From assembly GCA_951804985.1 (NCBI GenBank), contig OX638135.1, positions 43,166,324 through 43,230,323 of the forward strand: DNA of 64,000 bases. Direction: 5' to 3'. This stretch comes from Dryomyza anilis (lineage: Eukaryota > Arthropoda > Insecta > Diptera > Dryomyzidae). Each line of letters starts with the position of its first letter. Position 1 is the stretch's first letter. This document shows, piece after piece, positions 20,426 through 33,300 of the stretch. Under the pieces are notes generated by a model. That model did no database searches, had not been told where the DNA came from, and was given only the letters and a program-made list of their open reading frames with translations. Both the position numbers and the translations under genes were made by a program.

Positions 20426-21926
20426 TGATATTTTTCGATATTTTTCGATATTTTTCGATCTTTTTCGATCTTTTTCAATCTTTTTCGATCTTTTTTGATC
20501 TTTTTCGATATTTTTCGATCTTTTTCAATCTATTTGATCTTTTTGATCTTTTTCTTCTTGATCTTTTTGATCTTTTTCTTCTTGATCTTTTTGATCTTCT
20601 TGATCTTTTTGATCTTTTTGATCTTTTTGATCTTTTTGATCTTTTTGATCTTTTTGATCTTTTTGATCTTTTTGATCTTTTTGATCTTTTTAATCTTTTT
20701 GATCTTTTTGATCTTTTTGATCTTTTTGATCTTTTTGATCTTTTTGATCTTTTTGATCTTTTTGATCTTTTTGATCTTTTTGATCTTTTTGATCTTTTTG
20801 ATCTTTTTGATCTTTTTGGTCTTTTTGATCTTTTTGATCTTTTTGATCTTTTTGATCTTTTTGATCTTTTTGATCTTTTTGATCTTTTTGATCTTTTTGA
20901 TCTTTTTGATCTTTTTGATCTTTTTGATCTTTTTGATCTTTTTGATCTTTTTGATCTTTTTGATCTTTTTGATCTTTTTGATCTTTTTGATCTTTTTGAT
21001 CTTTTTGATCTTTTTGATCTTTTTGATCTTTTTGATCTTTTTGATCTTTTTGATCTTTTTGATCTTTTTGATCTTTTTGATCTTTTTGATCTTTTTGATC
21101 TTTTTGATCTTTTTGATCTTTTTGATCTTTTTGATCTTTTTGATCTTTTTGATCTTTTTGATCTTTTTGATCTTTTTGATCTTTTTGATCTTTTTGATCT
21201 TTTTGATCTTTTTGATCTTTTTGATCTTTTTGATCTTTTTGATCTTTTTGATCTTTTGATATTTTTCGATATTTTTCGATATTTTTCGATCTTTTTCGAT
21301 CTTTTTCAATCTTTTTCGATCTTTTTTGATCTTTTTCGATATTTTTCGATCTTTTTCAATCTATTTGATCTTTTTGATCTTTTTCTTCTTGATCTTTTTG
21401 ATCTTTTTCTTCTTGATCTTTTTGATCTTCTTGATCTTTTTGATCTTTTTGATCTTTTTGATCTTTTTGATCTTTTTGATCTTTTTGATCTTTTTGATCT
21501 TTTTGATCTTTTTGATCTTTTTGATCTTTTTGATCTTTTTGATCTTTTTGATCTTTTTGATCTTTTTGATCTTTTTGATCTTTTTGATCTTTTTGATCTT
21601 TTTGATCTTTTTGATCTTTTTGATCTTTTTGATCTTTTTGATCTTTTTGATCTTTTTGATCTTTTTGATCTTTTTGATCTTTTTGATCTTTTTGATCTTT
21701 TTGATCTTTTTGATCTTTTTGATCTTTTTGATCTTTTTGATCTTTTTGATCTTTTTGATCTTTTTGATCTTTTTGATCTTTTTGATCTTTTTGATCTTTT
21801 TGATCTTTTTGATCTTTTTGATCTTTTTGATCTTTTTGATCTTTTTGATCTTTTTGATCTTTTTGATCTTTTTGATCTTTTTGATCTTTTTGATCTTTTT
21901 GATCTTTTTGATCTTTTTGATCTTTT
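20426..21926 (+). repeat. 830-bp tandem duplication with decamer header
   Basis: Two blocks begin at about 20,426 and 21,256 with the same header: three CGATA/CGATC decamers, mixed CGATC, CAATC and T6-GATC units, a TATTTGATC, and two TTTTTCTTCTTGATC steps. Each header is followed by several hundred bp of pure TTTTTGATC. The header lengths match; the T5 tails differ. Confidence 0.9.
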
Positions 21927-21930
21927 GATA

Positions 21931-22235
21931 TTTTTCGATCTTTTTCGATCTTTTTCGATCTTTTTCGATCTTTTTCGATCTTTTTCGATCTTTTTCGATC
22001 TTTTTCGATCTTTTTCGATCTTTTTCGATCTTTTTCGATCTTTTTCGATCTTTTTCGATCTTTTTCGATCTTTTTCGATCTTTTTCGATCTTTTTCGATC
22101 TTTTTCGATCTTTTTCGATCTTTTTCGATCTTTTTCGATCTTTTTCGATCTTTTTCGATCTTTTTTGATCTTTTTCGATCTTGTTGATCTTTTTCGATCT
22201 TTTTCGATCTTTTTCGATCTTTTTCGATCTTTTTG
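21931..22235 (+). repeat. CGATC decamer block (23 perfect units)
   Basis: Twenty-three uninterrupted TTTTTCGATC units (21,931-22,160), then a T6-GATC unit, a TTGTTGATC and a few more decamers. Paired with the 24-unit block at 23,521. Confidence 0.95.
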
Positions 22236-22760
22236 ATCTTGTTGATCTTGTTGATCTTGTTGATCTTGTTGATCTTGTTGATCTTGTTGATCTTGTTGAT
22301 CTCTTTGATCTTGTTGATCTTGTTGATCTTGTTGATCTTGTTGATCTTGTTGATCTTGTTGATCTTGTTGATCTTGTTGATCTTGTTGATCTTGTTGATC
22401 TTGTTGATCTTGTTGATCTTGTTGATCTTGTTGATCTTGTTGATCTTGTTGATCTTGTTGATCTTGTTGATCTTGTTGATCTTGTTGATCTTGTTGATCT
22501 TGTTGATCTTGTTGATCTTGTTGATCTTGTTGATCTTGTTGATCTTGGTGATCTTGGTGATCTTGGTGATCTTGTTGATCTTGTTGATCTTGTTGATCTT
22601 GTTGATCTTGTTGATCTTGTTGATCTTGGTGATCTTGTTGATCTTGGTGATCTTGGTGATCTTGTTGATCTTGTTGATCTTGTTGATCTTGATGATCTTG
22701 TTGATCTTGTTGATCTTGTTGATCTTTTTGATCTTGTTGATCTTGTTGATCTTTTTGATC
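22236..22760 (+). repeat. TTGTTGATC tract with TTGGTGATC markers
   Basis: Contains three consecutive TTGGTGATC units near 22,545, then single and paired ones near 22,628-22,655, and one TTGATGATC near 22,690. The same order occurs at about 24,200-24,345. Confidence 0.95.
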
Positions 22761-23520
22761 TTTGTGATCTTTTTCGATCTTTTTTGATCTTGTTGATCTT
22801 TTTGTGATTTTTTTGATCTTTTTGATCTTTTTGATCTTCTTGATCTTTTTGATCTTTTTGATCTTTTTGATCTTTTTGATCTTTTTGATCTTTTTGATCT
22901 TTTTGATCTTTTTGATCTTTTTGATCTTTTTGATCTTTTTAATCTTTTTGATCTTTTTGATCTTTTTGATCTTTTTGATCTTTTTGATCTTTTTGATCTT
23001 TTTGATCTTTTTGATCTTTTTGATCTTTTTGATCTTTTTGATCTTTTTGATCTTTTTGGTCTTTTTGATCTTTTTGATCTTTTTGATCTTTTTGATCTTT
23101 TTGATCTTTTTGATCTTTTTGATCTTTTTGATCTTTTTGATCTTTTTGATCTTTTTGATCTTTTTGATCTTTTTGATCTTTTTGATCTTTTTGATCTTTT
23201 TGATCTTTTTGATCTTTTTGATCTTTTTGATCTTTTTGATCTTTTTGATCTTTTTGATCTTTTTGATCTTTTTGATCTTTTTGATCTTTTTGATCTTTTT
23301 GATCTTTTTGATCTTTTTGATCTTTTTGATCTTTTTGATCTTTTTGATCTTTTTGATCTTTTTGATCTTTTTGATCTTTTTGATCTTTTTGATCTTTTTG
23401 ATCTTTTTGATCTTTTTGATCTTTTTGATCTTTTTGATCTTTTTGATCTTTTTGATCTTTTTGATCTTTTTGATCTTTTTGATCTTTTTGATCTTTTTGA
23501 TCTTTTTGATCTTTTGATAT
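22761..23520 (+). repeat. Marker TTTGTGATTTTTTT and T5-GATC tract
   Basis: Starts with TTTGTGATC, CGATC and TTTTTGTGATT (22,804) markers, then about 690 bp of nearly pure TTTTTGATC with isolated TTCTTGATC, TTTTTAATC and TTTTTGGTC units. Confidence 0.95.
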
Positions 23521-23840
23521 TTTTCGATCTTTTTCGATCTTTTTCGATCTTTTTCGATCTTTTTCGATCTTTTTCGATCTTTTTCGATCTTTTTCGATCT
23601 TTTTCGATCTTTTTCGATCTTTTTCGATCTTTTTCGATCTTTTTCGATCTTTTTCGATCTTTTTCGATCTTTTTCGATCTTTTTCGATCTTTTTCGATCT
23701 TTTTCGATCTTTTTCGATCTTTTTCGATCTTTTTCGATCTTTTTCGATCTTTTTCGATCTTTTTTGATCTTTTTCGATCTTGTTGATCTTTTTCGATCTT
23801 TTTCGATCTTTTTCGATCTTTTTCGATCTTTTTCGATCTT
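23521..23840 (+). repeat. CGATC decamer block (24 perfect units)
   Basis: Twenty-four uninterrupted TTTTTCGATC units (23,521-23,760), then the same T6-GATC, decamer, TTGTTGATC, decamer ending as at 22,160. Confidence 0.95.
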
Positions 23841-24455
23841 TTTGATCTTGTTGATCTTGTTGATCTTGTTGATCTTGTTGATCTTGTTGATCTTGTTGAT
23901 CTTGTTGATCTCTTTGATCTTGTTGATCTTGTTGATCTTGTTGATCTTGTTGATCTTGTTGATCTTGTTGATCTTGTTGATCTTGTTGATCTTGTTGATC
24001 TTGTTGATCTTGTTGATCTTGTTGATCTTGTTGATCTTGTTGATCTTGTTGATCTTGTTGATCTTGTTGATCTTGTTGATCTTGTTGATCTTGTTGATCT
24101 TGTTGATCTTGTTGATCTTGTTGATCTTGTTGATCTTGTTGATCTTGTTGATCTTGTTGATCTTGTTGATCTTGTTGATCTTGTTGATCTTGTTGATCTT
24201 GGTGATCTTGGTGATCTTGGTGATCTTGTTGATCTTGTTGATCTTGTTGATCTTGTTGATCTTGTTGATCTTGTTGATCTTGGTGATCTTGTTGATCTTG
24301 GTGATCTTGGTGATCTTGTTGATCTTGTTGATCTTGTTGATCTTGATGATCTTGTTGATCTTGTTGATCTTGTTGATCTTTTTGATCTTGTTGATCTTGT
24401 TGATCTTTTTGATCTTTGTGATCTTTTTCGATCTTTTTTGATCTTGTTGATCTTT
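23841..24455 (+). repeat. TTGTTGATC tract with TTGGTGATC markers, second copy
   Basis: Repeats 22,236-22,800 with the same TTGGTGATC pattern. The TTTGTGATC step lies at 24,415, 1,654 bp right of its partner at 22,761. Confidence 0.95.
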
Positions 24456-25757
24456 TTGTGATTTTTTTGATCTTTTTGATCTTTTTGATCTTCTTGATCT
24501 TTTTGATCTTTTTGATCTTTTTGATCTTTTTGATCTTTTTGATCTTTTTGATCTTTTTGATCTTTTTGATCTTTTTGATCTTTTTGATCTTTTTGATATT
24601 TTTGATCTTTTTCGATATTTTCGATCTTTTTTGATCTTTTTGATCTTTTTGAACTTTTTGATCTTTTTGATCTTTTTGATCTTTTTGATCTTTTTGATCT
24701 TTTTGATCTTTTTGATCTTTTTGATCTTTTTGATCTTTTTGATCTTTTTGATCTTTTTGATCTTTTTGATCTTTTTGATCTTTTTGATATTTTTGATCTT
24801 TTTGATCTTTTTGATCTTTTTGATCTTTTTGATCTTTTTGATCTTTTTGATCTTTTTGATCTTTTTGATCTTTTTGATCTTTTTGATCTTTTTGATCTTT
24901 TTGATCTTTTTGATCTTTTTGATCTTTTTGATCTTTTTGATCTTTTTGATCTTTTTGATCTTTTTGATCTTTTTGATCTTTTTGATCTTTTTGATCTTTT
25001 TGATCTTTTTGATCTTTTTGATCTTTTTGATCTTTTTGATCTTTTTGATCTTTTTGATCTTCTTGATCTTTTTGATCTTCTTGATCTTTTTGATCTTCTT
25101 GATCTTTTTGATCTTCTTGATCTTCTTGGTATTTTTGATCTTTTTGATCTTTTTGATCTTTTTGATCTTCTTGATCTTTTTGATCTTTTTGATCTTCTTG
25201 ATCTTCTTGGTATTTTTGATCTTTTTGATCTTTTTGATCTTTTTGATCTTTTTGATCTTTTTGATCTTTTTGATCTTTTTGATCTTTTTGATCTTTTTGA
25301 TTTTTTTGATCTTTTTGATCTTTTTGATCTTTTTGATCTTTTTGATCTTTTTGATCTTTTTGATCTTTTTGATCTTTTTGATCTTTTTGATCTTTTTGAT
25401 CTTTTTGATCTTTTTGATCTTTTTGATCTTTTTGATCTTTTTGATCTTTTTGATCTTTTTGATCTTTTTGATCTTTTTGATCTTTTTGATCTTTTTGATC
25501 TTTTTGATCTTTTTGATCTTTTTGATCTTTTTGATCTTTTTGATCTTTTTGATCTTTTTGATCTTTTTGATCTTTTTGATCTTTTTGATCTTTTTGATCT
25601 TTTTGATCTTTTTGATCTTTTTGATCTTTTTGATCTTTTTGATCTTTTTGATCTTTTTGATCTTTTTGATCTTTTTGATCTTTTTGATCTTTTTGATCTT
25701 TTTGATCTTTTTGATCTTTTTGATCTATTTGATCTTTTTGATCTTTTTGATCTTTTT

Positions 25758-25862
25758 GAACTTTTTGATCTCTTTGATCTTTTTGATCTTTTTGATCTTT
25801 TTGATCTTTTTTATCTTTTTTATTTTTTTGATCTTTTTGATCTTTTTCAATCTTTTTCAATC
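25758..25862 (+). repeat. Boundary module (first of about ten)
   Basis: TTTTTGAAC, one ordinary unit, a TCTCTTTGATC step, three to five T5 units, a T6-ATC step, and two or three TTTTTCAATC units. Related modules start at about 28,806, 29,159, 31,949, 32,625, 35,197, 37,814, 43,860 and 47,825, with a partial one near 38,600. The GAAC unit is single, double or triple, showing unit slippage within an otherwise fixed module. Confidence 0.8.
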
Positions 25863-27199
25863 TTTTTGATCTTTTTGATCTTTTTGATCTTTTTGATCTT
25901 TTTGATCTTTTTGATCTTTTTGATCTTTTTGATCTTTTTGATCTTTTTGATCTTTTTGATCTTTTTGATCTTTTTGATATTTTTGATATTTTTGATCTTT
26001 TTGGTCTTTTTGATCTTTTTGATCTTTTTGATCTTTTTGATCTTTCTGATCTTTTTGATCTTTTTGATCTTTTTGATCTTTTTGATCTTTTTGATCTTTT
26101 TGATCTTTTTGATCTTTTTGATATTTTTGATCTTTTTGATCTTTTTGATCTTTTTGATCTTTTTGATCTTTTTGATCTTTTTGATCTTTTTGATCTTTTT
26201 GATCTTTTTGATCTTTTTGATCTTTTTGATCTTTTTGATCTTTTTGATCTTTTTGATCTTTTTGATCTTTTTGATCTTTTTGATCTTCTTGGTATTTTTG
26301 ATCTTTTTGATCTTTTTGATCTTTTTGATCTTTTTGATCTTTTTGATCTTTTTGATCTCTTTGATCTTTTTGATCTTTTTGATCTATTTGATCTATTTGA
26401 TCTTTTTGATCTTTTTGATCTTTTTGATCTTTTTGATCTTTTTGATCTTTTTGATCTTTTTGATCTTTTTGATCTTTTTGATCTTTTTGATCTTTTTGAT
26501 CTTTTTGATCTTTTTGATCTTTTTGATCTTTTTGATCTTTTTGATCTTTTTGATCTTTTTGATCTTTTTGATCTTTTTGATCTTTTTGATCATTTTGATC
26601 TTTTTGATCATTTTGATCTTTTTGATCTTTTTGATCTTTTTGATCTTTTTGATCTTTTTGATCTTTTTGATCTTTTTGATCTTTTTGATCTTTTTGATCT
26701 TTTTGATCTTTTTGATCTTTTTGATCTTTTTGATCTTTTTGATCTTTTTGATCTTTTTGATCTTTTTGATCTTTTTGATCTTTTTGATCTTTTTGATCTT
26801 TTTGATCTTTTTGATCTTTTTGATCTTTTTGATCTTTTTGATCTTTTTGATCTTTTTGATCTTTTTGATCTTTTTGATCTTTTTGATCTTTTTGATCTTT
26901 TTGATCTTTTTGATCTTTTTGATCTTTTTGATCTTTTTGATCTTTTTGATCTTTTTGATCTTTTTGATCAGTTTGATCAGTTTGATCTTTTTGATCTTTT
27001 TGATCTTTTTGATCTTTTTGATCTTTTTGATCTTTTTGATCTTTTTGATCTTTTTGATATTTTTGATCTTTTTCGATCTTTTTTGATCTTTTTGATCTTT
27101 TTGTGATTTTTTTGATCTTTTTGATCTTTTTGATCTTTTTGATCTTTTTGATCTTTTTGATCTTTTTGATCTTTTTGATCTTTTTGATCTTTTTGATCT

Positions 27200-28010
27200 T
27201 TTTGATCTTTTTGATCTTCTTGATCTTCTTGGTATTTTTGGTATTTTTGATCTTTTTGATCTTTTTGATCTTCTTGATCTTTTTGATCTTCTTGATCTTC
27301 TTGGTATTTTTGATCTTTTTGATCTTTTTGATCTTTTTGATCTTTTTGATCTTTTTGATCTTTTTGATCTTTTTGATCTTTTTGATCTTTTTGATCTTTT
27401 TGATCTTTTTGATCTTTTTGATCTTTTTGATCTTTTTGATCTTTTTGATCTTTTTGATCTTTTTGATCTTTTTGATCTTTTTGATCTTTTTGATCTTTTT
27501 GATCTTTTTGATCTTTTTGATCTTTTTGATCTTTTTGATCTTTTTGATCTTTTTGATCTTTTTGATCTTTTTGATCTTTTTGATCTTTTTGATCTTTTTG
27601 ATCTTTTTGATCTTTTTGATCTTTTTGATCTTTTTGATCTTCTTGATCTTCTTGGTATTTTTGATCTTTTTGATCTTTTTGATCTTTTTGATCTTTTTGA
27701 TCTTTTTGATCTTTTTGATCTTTTTGATCTTTTTGATCTTTTTGATCTTTTTGATCTTTTTGATCTTTTTGATCTTTTTGATCTTTTTGATCTTTTTGAT
27801 CTTTTTGATCTTTTTGATCTTTTTGATCTTTTTGATCTTTTTGATCTTTTTGATCTTTTTGATCTTTTTGATCTTCTTGATCTTTTTGATCTTCTTGATC
27901 TTCTTGGTATTTTTGGTATTTTTGATCTTTTTGATCTTTTTGATCTTTTTGATCTTCTTGATCTTTTTGATCTTCTTGATCTTCTTGGTATTTTTGATCT
28001 TTTTGATCTT
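27200..28010 (+). repeat. TTCTTGGTA-marked block, copy 1
   Basis: Ordered TTCTTGATC and GGTATTTTT landmarks at about 27,230/27,239, 27,302, 27,652, 27,905/27,914 and 27,986. The same series recurs about 2.7 kb to the right. Confidence 0.8.
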
Positions 28011-29969
28011 TTTGATCTTTTTGATCTTTTTGATCTTTTTGATCTTTTTGATCTTTTTGATCTTTTTGATCTTTTTGATCTTTTTGATCTTTTTGATCTT
28101 TTTGATCTTTTTGATCTTTTTGATCTTTTTGATCTTTTTGATCTTTTTGATCTTTTTGATCTTTTTGATCTTTTTGATCTTTTTGATCTTTTTGATCTTT
28201 TTGATCTTTTTGATCTTTTTGATATTTTTGATCTTTTTGATCTTTTTGATCTTTTTGATCTTTTTGATCTTTTTGATCAGTTTGATCAGTTTGATCTTTT
28301 TGATCTTTTTGATCTTTTTGATCTTTTTGATCTTTTTGATCTTTTTGATCTTTTTGATCTTTTTGATCTTTTTGATCTTTTTGATCTTTTTGATCTTTTT
28401 GATCTTTTTGATCTTTTTGATCTTTTTGATCTTTTTGATCTTTTTGATCTTTTTGATCTTTTTGATCTTTTTGATCTTTTTGATCTTTTTGATCTTTTTG
28501 ATCTTTTTGATCTTTTTGATCTTTTTGATCTTTTTGATCTTTTTGATCTTTTTGATCTTTTTGATCTTTTTGATCTTTTTGATCTTTTTGATCTTTTTGA
28601 TCTTTTTGATCTTTTTGATCTTTTTGATCTTTTTGATCTTTTTGATCTTTTTGATCTTTTTGATCTTTTTGATCTTTTTGATCTTTTTGATCTTTTTGAT
28701 CTTTTTGATCTTTTTGATCTTTTTGATCTTTTTGATCTTTTTGATCTTTTTGATCTTTTTGATCTATTTGATCTTTTTGATCTTTTTGATCTTTTTGATC
28801 TTTTTGAACTTTTTGAACTTTTTGATCTCTTTGATCTTTTTGATCTTTTTGATCTTTTTTATCTTTTTGATCTTTTTGATCTTTTTGATCTTTTTGATCT
28901 TTTTCAATCTTTTTCAATCTTTTTGATCTTTTTGATCTTTTTGATCTTTTTGATCTTTTTGATCTTTTTGATCTTTTTGATCTTTTTGATCTTTTTGATC
29001 TTTTTGATCTTTTTGATCTTCTTGATATTTTTGATCTTTTTGGTCTTTTTGATCTTTTTGATCTTTTTGATCTTTTTGATCTTTCTGATCTTTCTGATCT
29101 TTTTGATCTTTTTGATCTTTTTGATCTTTTTGATCTTTTTGATCTTTTTGATCTTTTTGAACTTTTTGAACTTTTTGAACTTTTTGATCTCTTTGATCTT
29201 TTTGATCTTTTTTATCTTTTTGATCTTTTTGATCTTTTTGATCTTTTTGATCTTTTTCAATCTTTTTCAATCTTTTTCAATCTCTTTGATCTCTTTGATC
29301 TTTTTGATCTTTTTGATCTTTTTGATCTTTTTGATCTTTTTGATCTTTTTGATCTTTTTGATCTTTTTGATCTTTTTGATCTTTTTGATCTTTTTGATCT
29401 TTTTGATCTTTTTGATCTTTTTGATCTTTTTGATCTTTTTGATCTTTTTGATCTTTTTGATCTTTTTGATCTTTTTGATCTTTTTGATCTTCTTGATATT
29501 TTTGATCTTTTTGGTCTTTTTGATCTTTTTGATCTTTTTGATCTTTTTGATCTTTTTGATCTTTCTGATCTTTTTGATCTTTTTGATCTTTTTGATCTTT
29601 TTGATCTTTTTGATCTTTTTGATCTTTTTGATCTTTTTGATCTTTTTGATCTTTTTGATCTTTTTGATCTTTTTGATCTTTTTGATCTTTTTGATCTTTT
29701 TGATCTTTTTGATCTTTTTGATCTTTTTGATTTTTTGATATTTTTGATATTTTTGATCTTTTTGATCTTTTTGATCTTTTTGATCTTTTTGATCTTTTTG
29801 ATCTTTTTGATCTTTTTGATCTTTTTGATCTTTTTGATCTTTTTGATCTTTTTGATCTTTTTGATCTTTTTGATCTTTTTGATCTTTTTGATCTTTTTGA
29901 TCTTTTTGATCTTTTTGATCTTTTTGATCTTTTTGATCTTTTTGATCTTTTTGATCTTTTTGATCTTTT

Positions 29970-30730
29970 TGATCTTCTTGATCTTCTTGGTATTTTTGTT
30001 ATTTTTGATCTTTTTGATCTTTTTGATCTTTTTGATCTTCTTGATCTTTTTGATCTTCTTGATCTTCTTGGTATTTTTGATCTTTTTGATCTTCTTGATC
30101 TTTTTGATCTTTTTGATCTTTTTGATCTTTTTGATCTTGTTGATCTTTTTGATCTTTTTGATCTTTTTGATCTTTTTGATCTTTTTGATCTTTTTGATCT
30201 TTTTGATCTTTTTGATCTTTTTGATCTTTTTGATCTTTTTGATCTTTTTGATCTTTTTGATCTTTTTGATCTTTTTGATCTTTTTGATCTTTTTGATCTT
30301 TTTGATCTTTTTGATCTTTTTGATCTTTTTGATCTTCTTGATCTTCTTGGTATTTTTGATCTTTTTGATCTTTTTGATCTTTTTGATCTTTTTGATCTTT
30401 TTGATCTTTTTGATCTTTTTGATCTTTTTGATCTTTTTGATCTTTTTGATCTTTTTGATCTTTTTGATCTTTTTGATCTTTTTGATCTTTTTGATCTTTT
30501 TGATCTTTTTGATCTTTTTGATCTTTTTGATCTTTTTGATCTTTTTGATCTTTTTGATCTTTTTGATCTTTTTGATCTTTTTGATCTTCTTGATCTTTTT
30601 GATCTTCTTGATCTTCTTGGTATTTTTGGTATTTTTGATCTTTTTGATCTTTTTGATCTTTTTGATCTTTTTGATCTTCTTGATCTTTTTGATCTTCTTG
30701 ATCTTCTTGGTATTTTTGATCTTTTTGATC
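29970..30730 (+). repeat. TTCTTGGTA-marked block, copy 2
   Basis: Landmarks at about 29,989, 30,069, 30,349, 30,619/30,628 and 30,709 match the series at 27.2-28.0 kb with offsets of 2,697-2,767 bp. In the first landmark GGTATT is followed by GTTATT, a private change. Confidence 0.8.
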
Positions 30731-33300
30731 TTTTTGATCTTTTTGATCTTTTTGATCTTTTTGATCTTTTTGATCTTTTTGATCTTTTTGATCTTTTTGA
30801 TCTTTTTGATCTTTTTGATCTTTTTGATCTTTTTGATCTTTTTGATCTTTTTGATCTTTTTGATCTTTTTGATCTTTTTGATCTTTTTGATCTTTTTGAT
30901 CTTTTTGATCTTTTTGATCTTTTTGATCTTTTTGATCTTTTTGATCTTTTTGATCTTTTTGATCTTTTTGATCTTTTTGATCTTTTTGATCTTTTTGATC
31001 TTTTTGATCTTTTTGATCTTTTTGATCTTTTTGATCTTTTTGATCTTTTTGATCTTTTTGATTTTTCATCTTTTTGATCTTTTTCATCTTTTTGATCTTT
31101 TTGATCTTTTTGATCTTTTTGATCTTTTTGATCTTTTTGATCTTTTTGATCTTTTTGATCTTTTTGATCTTTTTGATCTTTTTGGTCTTTTTGATCTTTT
31201 TGATCTTTTTGATCTTTTTGATCTTTTTGATCTTTTTGATCTTTTTGATCTTTTTGATCTTTTTGATCTTTTTGATCTTTTTGATCTTTTTGATCTTTTT
31301 GATCTTTTTGATCTTTTTGATCTTTTTGATCTTTTTGATCTTTTTGATCTTTTTGATCTTTTTGATCTTTTTGATCTTTTTGATCTTTTTGATCTTTGTG
31401 ATCTTTTTGATCTTTTTGATCTTTTTGATCTTTTTGATCTTTTTGATCTTTTTGATCTTTTTGATCTTTTTGATCTTTTTGATCTTTTTGATCTTTTTGA
31501 TCTTTTTGATCTTTTTGATCTTTTTGATCTTTTTGATCTTTTTGATCTTTTTGATCTTTTTGATCTTTTTGATCTTTTTGATCTTTTTGATCTTTTTGAT
31601 CTTTTTGATCTTTTTGATCTTTTTGATCTTTTTGATCTTTTTGATCTTTTTGATCTTTTTGATCTTTTTGATCTTTTTGATCTTTATGATCTTTTTGATC
31701 TTTTTGATCTTTTTGATCTTTTTGATCTTTTTGATCTTTTTGATCTTTTTGATCTTTTTGATCTTTTTGATCTTTTTGATCTTTTTGATCTTTTTGATCT
31801 TTTTGATCTTTTTGATATTTTTGATATTTTTGATATTTTTGATCTTTTTGATCTTTTTGATCTTTTTGATCTTTTTGATCTTTTTGATCTTTTTGATCTT
31901 TTTGATCTATTTGATCTTTTTGATCTTTTTGATCTTTTTGATCTTTTTGAACTTTTTGAACTTTTTGATCTCTTTGATCTTTTTGATCTTTTTGATCTTT
32001 TTGATCTTTTTGATCTTTTTGATCTTTTTGATCTTTTTCAATCTTTTTCAATCTTTTTGATCTTTTTGATCTTTTTGATCTTTTTGATCTTTTTGATCTT
32101 TTTGATCTTTTTGATCTTTTTGATCTTTTTGATCTTTTTGATCTTTTTGATCTTTTTGATCTTCTTGATATTTTTGATCTTTTTGGTCTTTTTGATCTTT
32201 TTGATCTTTTTGATCTTTTTGATCTTTCTGATCTTTCTGATCTTTTTGATCTTTTTGATCTTTTTGATCTTTTTGATCTTTTTGATCTTTTTGATCTTTT
32301 TGATCTTTTTGATCTTTTTGATTTTTTGATATTTTTGATCTTTTTGATCTTTTTGATCTTTTTGATCTTTTTGATCTTTTTGATCTTTTTGATCTTTTTG
32401 ATCTTTTTGATCTTTTTGATCTTTTTGATCTTTTTGATCTTTTTGATCTTTTTGATCTTTTTGATCTTTTTGATCTTTTTGATCTTTTTGATCTTTTTGA
32501 TCTTTTTGATCTTTTTGATCTTTTTGATCTTTTTGATCTTTTTGATCTTTTTGATCTTTTTGATCTTTTTGATCTTTTTGATCTTTTTGATCTTTTTGAT
32601 CTTTTTGATCTTTTTGATCTTTTTGAACTTTTTGATCTCTTTGATCTTTTTGATCTTTTTGATCTTTTTGATCTTTTTGATATTTTTTATCTTTTTGATC
32701 TTTTTGATCTTTTTCAATCTTTTTCAATCTTTTTGATCTTTTTGATCTTTTTGATCTTTTTGATCTTTTTGATCTTTTTGATCTTTTTGATCTTTTTGAT
32801 ATTTTTGATATTTTTGATATTTTTGATATTTTTGATATTTTTGGTCTTTTTGATCTTTTTGATCTTTTTGATCTTTTTGATCTTTTTGATCTTTTTGATC
32901 TTTTTGATCTTTTTGATCTTTTTGATCTTTTTGATCTTTTTGATCTTTTTGATCTTTTTGATCTTTTTGATCTTTTTGATCTTTTTGATCTTTTTGATCT
33001 TTTTGATCTTTTTGATCTTTTTGATCTTTTTGATCTTTTTGATCTTTTTGATCTTTTTGATCTTTTTGATCTTTTTGATCTTTTTGATCTTTTTGATCTT
33101 TTTGATCTTTTTGATCTTTTTGATCTTTTTGATCTTTTTGATCTTTTTGATCTTTTTGATCTTTTTGATCTTTTTGATCTTTTTGATCTTTTTGATCTTT
33201 TTGATCTTTTTGATCTTTTTGATCTCTTTGATCTCTTTGATCTTTTTGATCTTTTTGATCTTTTTGATCTTTTTGATCTTTTTGATCTTTTTGATCTTTT

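Larger units (their letters stand above)
24456..33300 (+). repeat. T5-GATC satellite with ordered marker units
   Basis: Nearly 9 kb of TTTTTGATC in which rare variants act as landmarks: TTTTTGTGATT (24,458; 27,103), TTCTTGATC-TTCTTGGTA groups between 25.1 and 30.7 kb, TTTTTGATCAG pairs (about 26,970 and 28,277), and GAAC/TCTCTTT/CAATC boundary modules (25,758; 28,806; 29,159; 31,949; 32,625). A short TTTTTCATC pair lies near 31,065. No non-satellite sequence and no gene. Confidence 0.95.
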
